A stretch of DNA of 48,886 nt from Symbiodinium natans (GCA_905221605.1 CAJNDS010002313.1:1337403-1386288); one strand, 5' to 3'; positions 1-8,674 are shown, counted from the stretch's first letter. A program made the numbers and translations. Notes: generated by a model not told the origin, from the letters alone.

Positions 1-68
1 CAGGGTTCAGGGTTCAGGGTTTAGGGTTTGGGGTTTAGGGATATGGGTTCAGGGTCTAGGGTTTAGGG
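1..68 (+). repeat. Degenerate TTTAGGG/TTCAGGG block
   Basis: The block mixes TTCAGGG, TTTAGGG and TTTGGGG units in one register and continues off the left edge. It is not a chromosome end, because single-copy-looking DNA follows at once. Confidence 0.9.
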
Positions 69-731
69 CTGAGTAAAACCAAACCCGAAACCGTTCGGTT
101 CAGGACGAATCTTGTGCCCGAAGCTTCAAAACCAAGAGCACCAAAGCCATGAACCCGAACTCGAACCCACTCAACACACTCAACACAACCCCAAAACGGT
201 GCACCTCCTGAAGACTCGCAACTAGTCGATGGGATTAATGTCAAGGTCACACCAAAAAAGCGGGCGTCAATACTGGAAAGTTTTTGGGCCGGGATTTTCT
301 CCCAAAAGTTCGTTTCATGAACGGTTTCCATTATGTTAGGTTGTTAAGAGCCTGATATCCCATCTTTCTGCAAAAAAGGAGTGTCAGTGTCAATACCGGA
401 AAGTATTCCCGGCGAAGTTCCCAAATTTTGAACTCCTGCTGCAAACTCTTCTCAATCGAGGCAGAGAGCGTACGGCTCAGAGTGCTTCACTTCAGCAGAG
501 GCAATCCTAGAGAGTGGAGCTGGCTGAGGTAGTGCCGCTCAGAAGAGTTCCAGAAGAGCCCCCCCCGAAAACCCACAATGGGGAGGGAGGTGGATTTGTT
601 AAAGCGACCTTAACATTATACCTGGAACGCGGGCTTACTTACTCGGAGGATCGGGGTCGTAAGAAGGGCAACAAAGCAGAGTTAGGAGTCCCTGTAAAGG
701 GACTTGGGAGTTGGCCGCAGTTTCATACGAG
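69..731. other. Island of non-telomeric DNA with a diverged direct repeat
   Basis: No recognisable gene. A diverged direct repeat is visible: about 253-312 and 371-430 share the core GTCAATACYGGAAAGT, with an offset of about 121 bases. Several open frames of 80-95 codons cross the island on both strands. None has a recognisable motif, and one runs into the inverted-repeat element at 732, so I do not call them genes. Confidence 0.5.
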
Positions 732-838
732 GTTGGGATGTTCCCCCTTATGCTAACAGTGCTTAGTAGGGATTATACGGACGACCTCCTATTATACTCC
801 CTATTAAGGCCGGTTAGAAGAAGGGGGCGACATGCCCA
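732..838. mobile_element. MF-A copy 1: MITE-like foldback element
   Basis: Begins GTTGGGATGTTCCCCCTTAT and ends with the imperfect inverse around AGAAGGGGGCGACATGCCCA. The inner arms carry CTAACAGTGCTTAGTAGGGA and its inverse CTCCCTATTAAGG. It has no coding capacity. Four other copies of the same family lie near 24.9, 27.4, 31.1 and 36.7 kb. This copy has the most decayed right arm. Confidence 0.7.
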
Positions 839-1018
839 GCTGGAGGGCTTAAGATTTCTGGGGAGGGCTTCCGCAAAACCTTCCGCATGCTTCCGTCACA
901 GCGCCGCACTTGGTCGGGCCACCAATGCAAACCAGATTTCCGCACTTGCTTTGAGTTTCCGTAAGCCCCTGAAACGATCGTGGCTCGGGTGGGGCTGAAG
1001 TACTGCGCCAGAAAAACA
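839..1018. other. Island without recognisable features
   Basis: About 180 bases of mixed sequence between the MF-A element and a CCCTAAA block. Nothing recognisable is seen beyond short repeats of the type TTCCGCA. Confidence 0.4.
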
Positions 1019-1077
1019 ACCCTAAACCCCCAAATCCCTAAACCCTAAACCCTAAACCCTAAACCCTAAACCCTAAC
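1019..1077 (-). repeat. CCCTAAA block
   Basis: Near-perfect CCCTAAA heptamers with a degenerate left edge (CCCCCAAATC). Confidence 0.95.
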
Positions 1078-1231
1078 CTCAAGGATGGAAGTGAACCAAG
1101 AGCCCAATCGACTGCACAACGGTTTGCAAGGTCGAAGCTAAACCCTAGAAAACCGTGACGCAGATCCCGGCCTGAGATGCTGAAGAAGCGCATCAAGTAG
1201 TCCTCTGCATTGCGCATGTTCGTATAACGTT

Positions 1232-1360
1232 TGGGTTTAGGGTTTAGGGTTTAGGGTTTAGGGTTTAGGGTTTAGGGTTTAGGGTTTAGGGTTTAGGGTT
1301 TAGGGTTTAGGGTTTAGGGTTTAGGGTTTAGGGTTTAGGGTTTAGGGTTTAGGGTTTAGG
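1232..1360 (+). repeat. Perfect TTTAGGG array, about 18 units
   Basis: An uninterrupted heptamer run with sharp borders, opposite in orientation to the block at 1019-1077. The perfect homogeneity suggests recent formation or expansion compared with degenerate neighbours. Confidence 0.97.
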
Positions 1361-1407
1361 ACTCTTCTTTTAAGGTTTTTGGGCCCAAAGGCCTTCATAT
1401 ATAAGGG

Positions 1408-1830
1408 CTATTTTGAGCCTAAGGCTAAGGGTCGTTGCCTAAACCCTAAACCTTTAGGAGGAGTGCTGCACTTCTTTATGAACTTTGCACACGCATCGAC
1501 CACGGATGAAAGGACTGGGAATGTCACCAGCAGTGGAGCCAGTGAGAACCCCAGAAAGTAGGTCATCACGAATGCAGGCATCTTGGATCCTGGCTGAATC
1601 ACGTCTCTGACAACCCTTGCTGCGGCCTTCAAGTTATCGTCAGCACTGTCACACAAGTTGTTCATCAGTGCGAGGGCGGGAAATCGAAGTCCTGTCGGAC
1701 TTGACGTCAGATTGGTGATCTGCATCGCAGTGCTGTGGTTTGGCAACTCGTTATACCGCTCGTCACCGTCCTGGATGCCGTGGCGACCCTCCCTGTGACC
1801 CACGTTGCGCGTGACTGAAATACGCTTCAA
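1408..1830 (-). CDS. Possible hypothetical protein or exon, 140 codons
   Basis: I do not recognise this frame. It is the longest open frame in region 1 that is mostly free of translated heptamers. Residues 1-80 are mixed and charged. Residues about 84-111 form a hydrophobic stretch starting MPAFVMTYFLGF that could be a membrane segment, followed by a Lys/Cys-rich turn. The last 18 or so residues come partly from a CCCTAAA fragment at 1437-1452, so the true end is probably a splice site upstream of that or the frame is broken. The first codon lies only 4 bases from the terminus of the MF-B element at 1834, so the annotated start may be artificial. It could be a gene fragment, an exon or chance; the antisense strand is less open here. 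Confidence 0.28.
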   Translation of the reverse strand: MKRISVTRNVGHREGRHGIQDGDERYNELPNHSTAMQITNLTSSPTGLRFPALALMNNLCDSADDNLKAAARVVRDVIQPGSKMPAFVMTYFLGFSLAPLLVTFPVLSSVVDACAKFIKKCSTPPKGLGFRQRPLALGSK

Positions 1831-1833
1831 GCA

Positions 1834-1955
1834 GGGTAACCCTAAGGGTCCATGTACCTCATTATTATATACTTGGGCCCCAAAGTCCCTATATAGGAAG
1901 TACTTTAAGACCCAAGTATATAATAATCAGGTACATGGACCCTTAGGGGTAACCC
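1834..1955. mobile_element. MF-B copy 1: MITE-like hairpin, near-perfect arms
   Basis: Left arm 1834-1878 and right arm about 1912-1955 pair over roughly 45 bases around a short loop. The outer arm contains AAGGGTCCATGTACCT and its exact complement AGGTACATGGACCCTT; the inner arm contains TATTATATACTTGGG. The element is non-coding. Another full copy is at 22271 and an interrupted copy at 22552. Its termini (GGGTAACCCTAAGGG) resemble a telomere heptamer, so the element merges into the CCCTAAA block to its right. Confidence 0.8.
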
Positions 1956-1974
1956 TAAGCCCTAAACCCTAAAC
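1950..1974 (-). repeat. Short CCCTAAA block abutting MF-B
   Basis: Three heptamers (one CCCTAAG) continue directly from the right terminus of the MF-B hairpin. Confidence 0.8.
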
Positions 1975-2108
1975 GGGCTTATACAGTGGTTGAAGCTTTA
2001 GCAGTGCATCCGACAACCCGACACCTTAAAGCCAATCAGTTAAGGGGTAAAAGGAGGGACCCCTAGAAGGGACCCTCAATCTTCTTCCCCTGCCTATATA
2101 ACCCCGGT

Positions 2109-2133
2109 ACATATATATATATATATATATATA
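2109..2133. repeat. (AT)n microsatellite
   Basis: About 12 AT dinucleotides followed by ACATATAG. Confidence 0.9.
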
Positions 2134-2169
2134 CATATAGTAGACCCTAGAAATCCCCTATATTATTTA

Positions 2170-2281
2170 CTAGACCCAAGAGTAACCTGGGAATAAAAAG
2201 GGTGCCCTCATTGGTTTGAAGGGGCTTGTAAGGGAACCTAAACCCTAATTAAGGAAAATAAGGGCCTACTCTGGGTCCTAG
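2170..2281. mobile_element. MF-C copy 1: MITE-like element
   Basis: Terminal inverted repeats CTAGACCCAAGAGTAACC (left) and, read inverted, CTAGGACCCAGAGTAGGC (right). The interior has AAAGGGTGCCCTCATTGGTT and TTGTAAGGGAACCTAAACC, which recur in the copies near 4.57 and 25.65 kb. No open frame. Confidence 0.7.
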
Positions 2282-2515
2282 TATACCTATACCAAAGTGG
2301 CCCCCAAAGAACCTCTAAATTACAGCTAAGGGTCCCTTAGAAGAGTCCCTCCCTTAGTCCCTTGAATCAGTGTTGGCCAGGCCACTTCGAAGAAGTACCA
2401 GGTCACCAGGGCTTCTGTCGCTAGCAGGATGACGACCTTTGCGAGAAACACCCTACCTGCTGGTGGTGCACTGCCTTACAGGGGGATCAGAGGGTAGCCT
2501 CTTGGTTTTCAAGCA

Positions 2516-2568
2516 TTCCTAAACCTTAATCCCTAAACCCTAAAGCCCTAAACCCCAAACCCTGAACA
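2516..2568 (-). repeat. Degenerate CCCTAAA block
   Basis: Heptamers mixed with CCTTAAT, CCCTAAAG and CCCCAAA variants. Confidence 0.85.
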
Positions 2569-2649
2569 TTTAACGATACCCATGCAGCACGTAGGATTCT
2601 TGCGGTTCTCACACGGCTCTCTAAACTCACGCTGCATACCTTGATGCAG

Positions 2650-2847
2650 CTATTCTGTACAAGCACATAAAGGGAGACCAGCCCAGAAATCTGATGCGTT
2701 AAAAAAAATATACATGTCACCTATCAACACCGCCTCTCTAATCAATATTCTGGCTTGACCCTCGGGCGTCATCCTGCTATCCGCACTTGCAAACCGTAAC
2801 CTCGAACCAACCATGTTCTGGACATCCCTATTGCTCTCAGGATTCAT
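2650..2847 (-). CDS. Possible exon or small hypothetical protein, 65 codons
   Basis: The frame fills an island between a CCCTAAA block and a TTTAGGG block without translating either. Its composition is protein-like: charged and mixed over residues 1-30 (RLRFASADSRMTPEGQ), then a hydrophobic and aromatic stretch (ILIREAVLIGDMYIFFNA) and a Cys-containing end. There is no family match I can name. It could be an isolated exon or a gene fragment enclosed by repeats. Sixty-five codons is short enough to arise by chance, so confidence is low. Confidence 0.18.
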   Translation of the reverse strand: MNPESNRDVQNMVGSRLRFASADSRMTPEGQARILIREAVLIGDMYIFFNASDFWAGLPLCACTE

Positions 2848-2848
2848 G

Positions 2849-2981
2849 GGCTTAGGGTTTTGTTATTGGGGGTTGGGATTTAGGGTTTAGGGCAAGTTTA
2901 GGGTTTAGGGTTTAGGGTTTAGGGTTTAGGGTTTAGGGTTTAGGGTTTAGGGTTTAGGGTTTAGGGTTTAGGGTTTAGGGT
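2849..2981 (+). repeat. TTTAGGG array, 12 perfect units plus degenerate edge
   Basis: Degenerate to 2894, then about 12 perfect heptamers from 2895 to 2981. Confidence 0.95.
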
Positions 2982-3578
2982 CGAACTGCTTTCTTCTAGG
3001 GTTCGTTGTGTGGCGAAGAGTGATTCTGCGCCTTTGGACTTCGAAAAGAAACGAACACAGCTTGCCTGACAAGCTTAAATCCTTGAAGATGGCTACGGCT
3101 CTGTGGCCGTTGACGCTTTGCTACTACTTGCGTATAAGTTCCCTCAAAGATTGAGAAATAAAAATCCCTACATTGCCTTTACACGGAAGAAAGGGCTTAC
3201 GGCGCAGAAGAAACTGAACGAAGCAAACGATGCTTGCTCCCTCTACAGCCACAAAAACCAGTCGACGAAGCTGTACCGGACAAGCAGGAAGGAACTCTAT
3301 AATCAACGACCAACCGCCGGGAGTGCAGACATGTTCTCAAAAAGGGGCCGCTGGTATAGGGTAGTACTCAGTCTTACCCTGCTACGGGCTCAGAGCTAGA
3401 GGATACAACTGGTGTATCAACAGCGGACCTGGGCTTGAAATTATAAACAGTTCTCAACCATAAGCTAAACCCAGAAAAGCCCTGTAAGTTGCAAACGGCT
3501 CTGAAAATTAGGCCCTGAAACGCGGAGCTGTGAAAGGCCAACGTAGTTCGGAACCTTTCAAATCTTCATACGGAACCA
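2982..3578. other. 600-base island with a weak open frame
   Basis: One of the longer islands free of heptamers. It holds a 98-codon plus-strand frame at 3103-3399 rich in Lys/Arg (for example RNKNPYIAFTRKKGLTAQKK). The frame has no motif I recognise, and a 60-codon frame overlaps it on the minus strand. I see no decisive coding signal. Confidence 0.3.
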
Positions 3579-3620
3579 CCTAAACCCTATACCCTAAACC
3601 CTAAACCCTAAACCCTAAAC
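3579..3620 (-). repeat. CCCTAAA block, about 6 units
   Basis: One unit reads CCCTATA; the rest are perfect. Confidence 0.93.
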
Positions 3621-3713
3621 TTCGAGCGACGGCTCGTGCAAAAGGCAAGGGGCCAGCGCTTTCGACCACGCCTCCCCGCGCGAGTGGCAGGGTGCTCTGG
3701 GATCTTGTATGTA

Positions 3714-3808
3714 GGGTTTAGGGTTCAGGGTTTAGGGTTTGGGGGACAGGGTTGAGGGTTTAGGGTTTAGGGTTTCGGGTTTAGGGGTTAGGGGTTTAAG
3801 GTTTAGGT
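3714..3808 (+). repeat. Degenerate TTTAGGG block
   Basis: Heptamers with TTCAGGG, TTTCGGG and TTTAGGGG variants and one insertion (GGGGGACAGG). Confidence 0.92.
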
Positions 3809-4568
3809 CCAAACTATGTGGGCCTTTCAGGCCACAGCTGCACTCAGGGGCGAAAAAAAGGGGCCCCGCTGAGACAACTGACCATACATAGAGCTTTTGG
3901 ACTTCGGGGTGCATTCGTTCATCAAGCTCGGCCTTAGCGGATGTGATCGCTCACACTCCCTCTTGTCTCCAACCATCAGAAACTTTTTGAGGTGCATTCC
4001 GGATTCCCTCAGAAAGAAACATCTCCCAGTTCAGAATAGGACTCATTACTTCAGGACACATGATGAGCCGTCTCTGGGGCCTTGCCGATGAGGGTGGACG
4101 TCGTTCGCCGGTTGCAAGCGGCATCTGGGTCGAAGTCGAGGAACTCAGTCCTCAGCCACGAGCCAGCCCAGGATGCACGACACAGGGCCCAGGGCCTCGG
4201 GTTTAGGGTTTAATTAGGGTTTAGGAGCTTCATGGGTACTTATGACCCCATTTATAACGCATAACCCACTTAGGGGACTTTGGGGGCTACAAGTACAGGG
4301 AACCTCCAAGTAGCCCACCTTAAGAACAAAACCTACTTCTTTTGTAGCCTCGTATCATGAGACCCCTGGGTTCTGAGGTAGCCTACAAAAAAAGGTAGGC
4401 TTTGGGTTCTCAAGGCAAGGGTCCATATACGGAGTAAGGCGCTTGGCCCCCCCAAAGTCGTCGCAAAGGAAGGAGAGAGAAAGGGCCCAAGTGAAGCCTA
4501 TTTGGACCTTGCGGTTGCGGAATGTTGAACAGCTCGATTGGCGATGGATGTGTTGCATAAATCCTAGT
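3809..4568. other. Long island, two tiny TTTAGGG runs, no gene recognised
   Basis: Carries only three heptamers, at 4198-4224. From 4320 to 4410 there is a local imperfect inverted repeat: AGCCTACAAAAAAAGGTAGGC at its core is a hairpin with 6-base arms. Short overlapping frames on both strands (about 4355-4643) look like shadows of one another. No product is proposed. Confidence 0.45.
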
Positions 4569-4683
4569 CTAGACCCGAGAGTAACCTACAAAAAGGGTGC
4601 CCTTTTTGGTTTGAGGGGGGGCTCTAATACAAAGGGAAGCTGAACTCTGCAAAAAGGGGAATAAGGGCCTACTCGAGGGGCCC
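4569..4683. mobile_element. MF-C copy 2: MITE-like element
   Basis: Left terminus CTAGACCCGAGAGTAACC differs from copy 1 by one base. The interior AAAAAGGGTGCCCTTTTTGG is itself palindromic. The right part GAATAAGGGCCTACTC matches copy 1. Non-coding. Confidence 0.7.
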
Positions 4684-4966
4684 CTCAAATTTGCAGGAAG
4701 GATGCTTGTTCACGGGGTGCTGAACTCCATAAAGTCGGAACATGGTTTAAGGACGAGTAGTGCTAGGATTCTCTTATGTTACAACTTTGGGAGTGTACTG
4801 TAAACTCGAAAAGTCAATGTCGTAAACTTTCCGAAGTTCTCCTGAACTTACGACCCGAACTCTTAACAGCAAACCCATGAAGATGGTGGGTGACCTGGCA
4901 TTATCCACGGACCTCCCTGGGCCAAAGCTACAAGCTCAGACTCAACGGCTCGTGATTTGGGATTTG

Positions 4967-5120
4967 CGGGTTTAGGGCCCTGGGGTATAGGGCTTAAGGG
5001 CCCAGGGTGTACAGAGCCCTGACACCTAAAGCCAGCGCGCGAACGCGGCTGAAAACTCAGACGTCATCTCCCGGAAGGTTCAAGGTTCAGGGTTCAGGGT
5101 TTAGGGTTCAGGGTTTAGGG
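4967..5120 (+). repeat. Two degenerate TTTAGGG/TTCAGGG blocks
   Basis: 4967-5008 is strongly diverged (GGGCCCTGGGGTATAGGG). 5078-5120 is made of TTCAGGG and TTTAGGG units. About 70 bases of unrelated sequence separate them. Confidence 0.8.
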
Positions 5121-5236
5121 GCTTGCTGGCGCCTCCCTGAGTCCTGGCCTGAGTTGGGGTCTGCACGCTCCGGAGGAGACTCATCTACAAGTGTGAGTGA
5201 AAGTTTGGATGAGAAAACGTCACACGTTCGGGGCAC

Positions 5237-5276
5237 AGGTTCAGGGTTTAGGGTTCAGGGTTCAGGCTTTAGGGCT
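5237..5276 (+). repeat. TTCAGGG/TTTAGGG block
   Basis: Five to six units alternate between TTCAGGG and TTTAGGG. Confidence 0.85.
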
Positions 5277-5496
5277 TACGGACTTCTGAGATGGCAAACA
5301 AAACAGCTAGAACTTTGCCTGGCATCCCTGTCCCAACGACTCAGCCTCACTCCCAAGACCCTATCATATCTCCGCTCAGCATCCACAGCTGAGTTCGCAA
5401 AACCTCGGCAGTAGCACCGGGGCTTCGGGTATCTCTAACATACTGACACTTCTTCGCAGTTGAGGATACCGGGCGCCACTTTGCCGAGGACTCCTA

Positions 5497-5578
5497 TACC
5501 CTAAACCCGAAACCCTAAATCCTAAACCCTAAATCCTAAACCCTAAACCCTACACCCTAAATCCTAAACCCTAAACCC
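5497..5578 (-). repeat. CCCTAAA block with CCTAAAT variants
   Basis: Alternating CCCTAAA and CCCTAAAT/CCTAAAC units give a partial 14-base higher-order pattern (CCCTAAATCCTAAA), seen three times. Confidence 0.9.
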
Positions 5579-5652
5579 ACACATGGGGGGCATTTGAAGG
5601 CCACCTGTCTTCTTCACTACGGTCTTGGATGCCCAAGGGTGGAAGCCCTGAT

Positions 5653-5955
5653 CTAAGGGTAGTTACATGGACCCTTGGTATGGGTTTAGGGTTTAGGGTT
5701 TAGGGTTTAGGGTTTAGGGTTTAGGGTTTAGGGTTTAGGGTTTAGGGTTTAGGGTTTAGGGTTTAGGGTTTAGGGTTTAGGGTTTCGGGTTTAGGGTTTA
5801 GGGTTTAGGGTTTAGGGTTTAGGGTTTAGGGTTCCGGGATTGGGGTTTAGGGTTCTGGGTGCTTATTATATGCCCATAACATACCCTGCGCGGCCCAAGG
5901 GCCCACACTTCAGAAAGGAAGTAAGGGTATTCAGGGCCCACAAAACTACCCTTAG
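5653..5955. mobile_element. MF-G copy 1: foldback element interrupted by a telomere-like array
   Basis: The ends are a perfect 12-base terminal inverted repeat: CTAAGGGTAGTT at 5653-5664 and AACTACCCTTAG at 5944-5955. The left 28 bases (5657-5684) match 23541-23568 with two mismatches. The right part from 5893 (CCCAAGGGCCCACACTTCA) matches 23614 onward. Non-array sequence between these landmarks is about 39 bases here and 46 in the copy at 23.5 kb; the difference is the 170-base TTTAGGG array inside. Confidence 0.75.
5683..5854 (+). repeat. Long TTTAGGG array, about 24 units, inside MF-G
   Basis: Near-perfect heptamers with one TTTCGGG and a degenerate right end (TTCCGGGATTGGGG). It lies within the foldback element at 5653-5955, so it was inserted or expanded after that element was in place. 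Confidence 0.95.
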
Positions 5956-6377
5956 AGAAACCCTGAACCCAACCCGGCCCTATAAAGCGTCCTCTGCGCC
6001 CTTCTGAGAAGGCGTACATCCCCAAGAATTGGGACAGTAAGTAAGAAACAAAAACCTACTCTTACGTAGGCTATTACTACGGAGACCTTTACTCTACTTT
6101 TTAGGTACGCTACAATACAAGTTACTCTAGGTAGGCCCGAATTAAGCTTTGCCCTAAACCAAACCTAAAACACCACTTGCAGTGCCTCTTGTGTGGTGCT
6201 TGATGTGTTCGTGATCTTCGGGTTTGGGCTTGATTTAAGGAACACTAGAGCTGCATGCTGCAAGCCCAAATCCTAAACCCTCAACGAGGTTCGACTGCAC
6301 GTTCTGATGCCGGTGCCCTTCATGGGATTTAGGGATCTATGGTCAGGGAGGTTTAGGGCTTCGTGTCCCAACTCCCA

Positions 6378-6453
6378 AGCCCTGAGCCCTAAGCCGTAAA
6401 CCCTCAACCCTAAACCCTAAACCCTGAACCCTAAACCCTGTGCCATAAACCCT
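6378..6453 (-). repeat. Degenerate CCCTAAA block
   Basis: Units CCCTGAG, CCCTAAG, CCCTCAA, CCCTAAA and CCCTGAA occur in one register. Confidence 0.85.
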
Positions 6454-6583
6454 CTAGCCTGACTGTTCTCAAACTGCCGCTGCCGAGTGTCGAGGCAGGT
6501 CATGTGCGCCCAGTACCCGCACGGTGGCCATGGCAGGTCATTGACCTTGGCTTTCCCTAAGCCTCCATGTACCTATGTCAGGG

Positions 6584-6606
6584 CTTAGGGTTTAGGGTTT
6601 AGGGTG
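6584..6606 (+). repeat. Short TTTAGGG block
   Basis: Three units lie between an MF-B-like end (CCTCCATGTACCTATGTC at 6562) and the MF-K element. Confidence 0.8.
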
Positions 6607-6612
6607 TCGTAC

Positions 6613-6711
6613 TATGTGAAGTAAGGTATGTATCTCTTGTATCCCCAAGAGGACACCCAATATATACACTCACCACTCACCAAGTACAGTAATATCAACC
6701 CTGCTTCATGT
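6613..6711. mobile_element. MF-K copy 1: MITE-like element
   Basis: Ends are ATGTGAAGTAAGGT and, inverted, ACATGAAGCAGGGT. The interior TCTTGTATCCCCAA, GACACCCAATA and ACACTCACCA recur in the same order at 10896-11011. No open frame. Confidence 0.65.
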
Positions 6712-6820
6712 ACCTATGTCGTACTTGGGCCTTGAGGGGGTTCCCGTATAGTAGCTTTGGGGCTCAAGCGAAAACTATAGAGGTACTTGGGCCCTGAGGG
6801 TTTAGGGTAGAGTAGCCGGA
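6708..6820. mobile_element. Possible diverged MF-B relative
   Basis: CATGTACCTATGTCGTACTTGGGCC on the left (written here in part: GTACTTGGGCC) is partly mirrored by GAGGTACTTGGGCCCTGAGG on the right. The sequence resembles the arm of MF-B, but the arms no longer pair fully. Confidence 0.35.
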
Positions 6821-6842
6821 GCCCTAAACCACAAACCCTAAA

Positions 6843-7137
6843 ATTCTATGGGCCGAACGGTTTGGGATGGTTTCTCTAAGTTCCAGTTTGGAGAATGGCA
6901 AGGGCACCATGGTCCGCTTGGTTAGGTGTATGCGAGATCCTTGCTGATCCTTGCTGAGTTCATAAGCCCCCAAAAAGTGTACACTTTTGGTTTTGGAGAG
7001 ATGAAAGAATCCAAAACAATGTAAAGTGTACTCACTAAGGATCTTGATGCAACAGAAAGAGTCAGGATGCTGGAGACGCGCCTTGACTGTTGGATATAGC
7101 CCTACACCTACCCCAAGGACATAGCATGCACTACGGA
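6843..7137. other. Island without recognisable features
   Basis: About 300 bases of mixed sequence. The only internal structure noticed is AAAAGTGTACACTTTTGG near 6974, a short palindrome (AAAGTGTACACTTT). Confidence 0.5.
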
Positions 7138-7138
7138 G

Positions 7139-7188
7139 TTTAGGGTTTAGGGTTTGAGGTTTAGGGTTTGGGGTTTAGGGTTTAGGGT
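7139..7188 (+). repeat. TTTAGGG block
   Basis: Seven units with TTTGAGG and TTTGGGG variants. Confidence 0.92.
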
Positions 7189-7437
7189 ACTGCAGGATAG
7201 GTACCGGGTTCGTTGCAAGCTGCTCTACCAGGGCTACATAGCGTCGAGGCTTTGAGACCTCCAGCTTGCAACACCGAGCTCTCCTGGTGTTTGGGTTTGG
7301 GGCTGAGAGTTTAGGGCTTAGGACCTCACTAAAGTACGTGATGATAGGGCTGTAAGTACACGAAGTTGGGATAACACAAAGTACAACCTGGCTTGTAGCC
7401 TGCTGTACCGCCTTCCCAGCCCCAAAACAATAAATCA

Positions 7438-7540
7438 CAAACCCTAAGCCCTGAACGCTACACCCAAAACCCTTTTAAACCCTAAACCCTAAAACCGAAA
7501 CCCTAAACCCTAAACCCTAAACCCTAAACCCTAAACCCTG
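7438..7540 (-). repeat. CCCTAAA block
   Basis: Degenerate on the left (CCCTGAACGCTACACCC), then about seven perfect heptamers on the right. Confidence 0.93.
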
Positions 7541-7633
7541 CAGCCGGAGGGGCGATGCTGGCCAGCAAGGTGACGCACGCAAAGCCGCTAATGACGCAGG
7601 GCCTGGCAACAAAAAAACAAACGTGTTCAAGAA

Positions 7634-7796
7634 GCCCTAAACCCTAAACCCTTAAACCCTAAACCCCAAACCCTAAGCCCCAAGACCCTGAACCCTATAA
7701 GCCCTAGGCCCTAAACTCTAAACCCAAAACCCTGAAACCCTGAAAGTGCACCGAAAGCTTGACTGACCTCTGAACCCTAAACCCTGAACCCCACAT
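7634..7796 (-). repeat. Degenerate CCCTAAA blocks
   Basis: Two runs (7634-7745 and 7771-7796) with CCCCAAG, CCCTGAA and CCCTAGG variants, separated by about 25 unrelated bases. Confidence 0.85.
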
Positions 7797-8057
7797 CCGA
7801 GTTGAGAATTAAGATGCTAAGCCGTATGGGGGTGATAGACTCGAGGTGTGTCATGGGAATCCTTCTTCTTGGCAATTCAAAACATGTAGTCCCAGGTTCG
7901 GTCAAGCATGCTACGGGTGTCGGAATGTTCGGCTTTTGACTTGTTAGTGGTCAGTCTTAGCAACCCATGGGAACTCTAAACCCTACACCCTCAAACTTAA
8001 TTCCAAACAGGCTGCTGATGCGGATATGGCGAATTCCTTACCTCTTCGTGCCAGGTC

Positions 8058-8088
8058 TTCAGGGTTCAGGGTTCAAGGTTTAGGGTAC
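8058..8088 (+). repeat. Short TTCAGGG/TTTAGGG block
   Basis: Four units, the first two TTCAGGG. Confidence 0.8.
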
Positions 8089-8196
8089 TTCGATACATAC
8101 CGTGTGTCACTGATTCCTCCTACCAGTATGTTCCGTAGCATGAAATAATCAATGGCTGCATACCGAACTGGCACTAATCGATCCGCAGTTGGTTAA

Positions 8197-8483
8197 GAGT
8201 TTAAGGTTTAGGGTTCAGGGTTTAGGGTTTATTATTAACCCAGCATTCGCAATGATGCGGAACTTTGCCGTCATTATTTCCACAACCACGTCTCGCAATC
8301 AGGCGGCGTCTGGGCACTGCATCACGGACTTCTCCTACAGGCCTCAGACAAATTCCATCTGTCAAGGATGGGGACGAATCGCGGGTCTTCCGCTTTTGTG
8401 GACGATTCGCGCGTCCGTGGCTGCGGTGAGGTTTGCAGCAGCTGGCTCCGATCACGGAAGCTTTGGTCCGCCGGGGAGTCCTT
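8197..8483. other. Short TTTAGGG run and adjoining 250-base island
   Basis: 8197-8230 has four degenerate heptamers. The island 8231-8483 is open on both strands (8189-8485 plus and 8222-8455 minus). Neither frame has a motif I recognise, and both begin or end in heptamer sequence. No product is proposed. Confidence 0.4.
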
Positions 8484-8605
8484 AGATCCCAGAGAGTAGC
8501 CTAGGAATCCTAATCCCCAATCCCCAATTGCAAGACCTTCTCAAGTGAAGTAGTATAAGGGAATCCTGAATGCTAGATGCCTAAAAGCAGAGTGAGGGCC
8601 CCCTG
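8484..8605. mobile_element. MF-C copy 3 (diverged)
   Basis: The left end GATCCCAGAGAGTAGCCTAG aligns with the MF-C terminus (GACCCAAGAGTAACCTGG). The right end contains AGCAGAGTGAGGGCCCCC, like the inverted terminus. The interior is diverged. Confidence 0.45.
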
Positions 8606-8620
8606 CAGAATACACAGGCT

Positions 8621-8674
8621 GACCCTAAACCCTCAACCCTCAACCCTCAACCCTAAACCCTAAACCCTAAACCC
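8621..8674 (-). repeat. CCCTAAA/CCCTCAA block
   Basis: Three CCCTCAA units flanked by CCCTAAA units. Confidence 0.93.

Noticed and set aside
1-1360. True chromosome end
   Set aside because: The blocks are short, occur in both orientations and are separated by islands; no terminal array with a single orientation is present.
5007-5414. 135-codon frame containing repeats of the type FRVQGSGFRVQG
   Set aside because: These residues are simply TTCAGGG/TTTAGGG units read in frame. Many frames in the window have the same origin (for example 8189, 8685, 11807, 13515).
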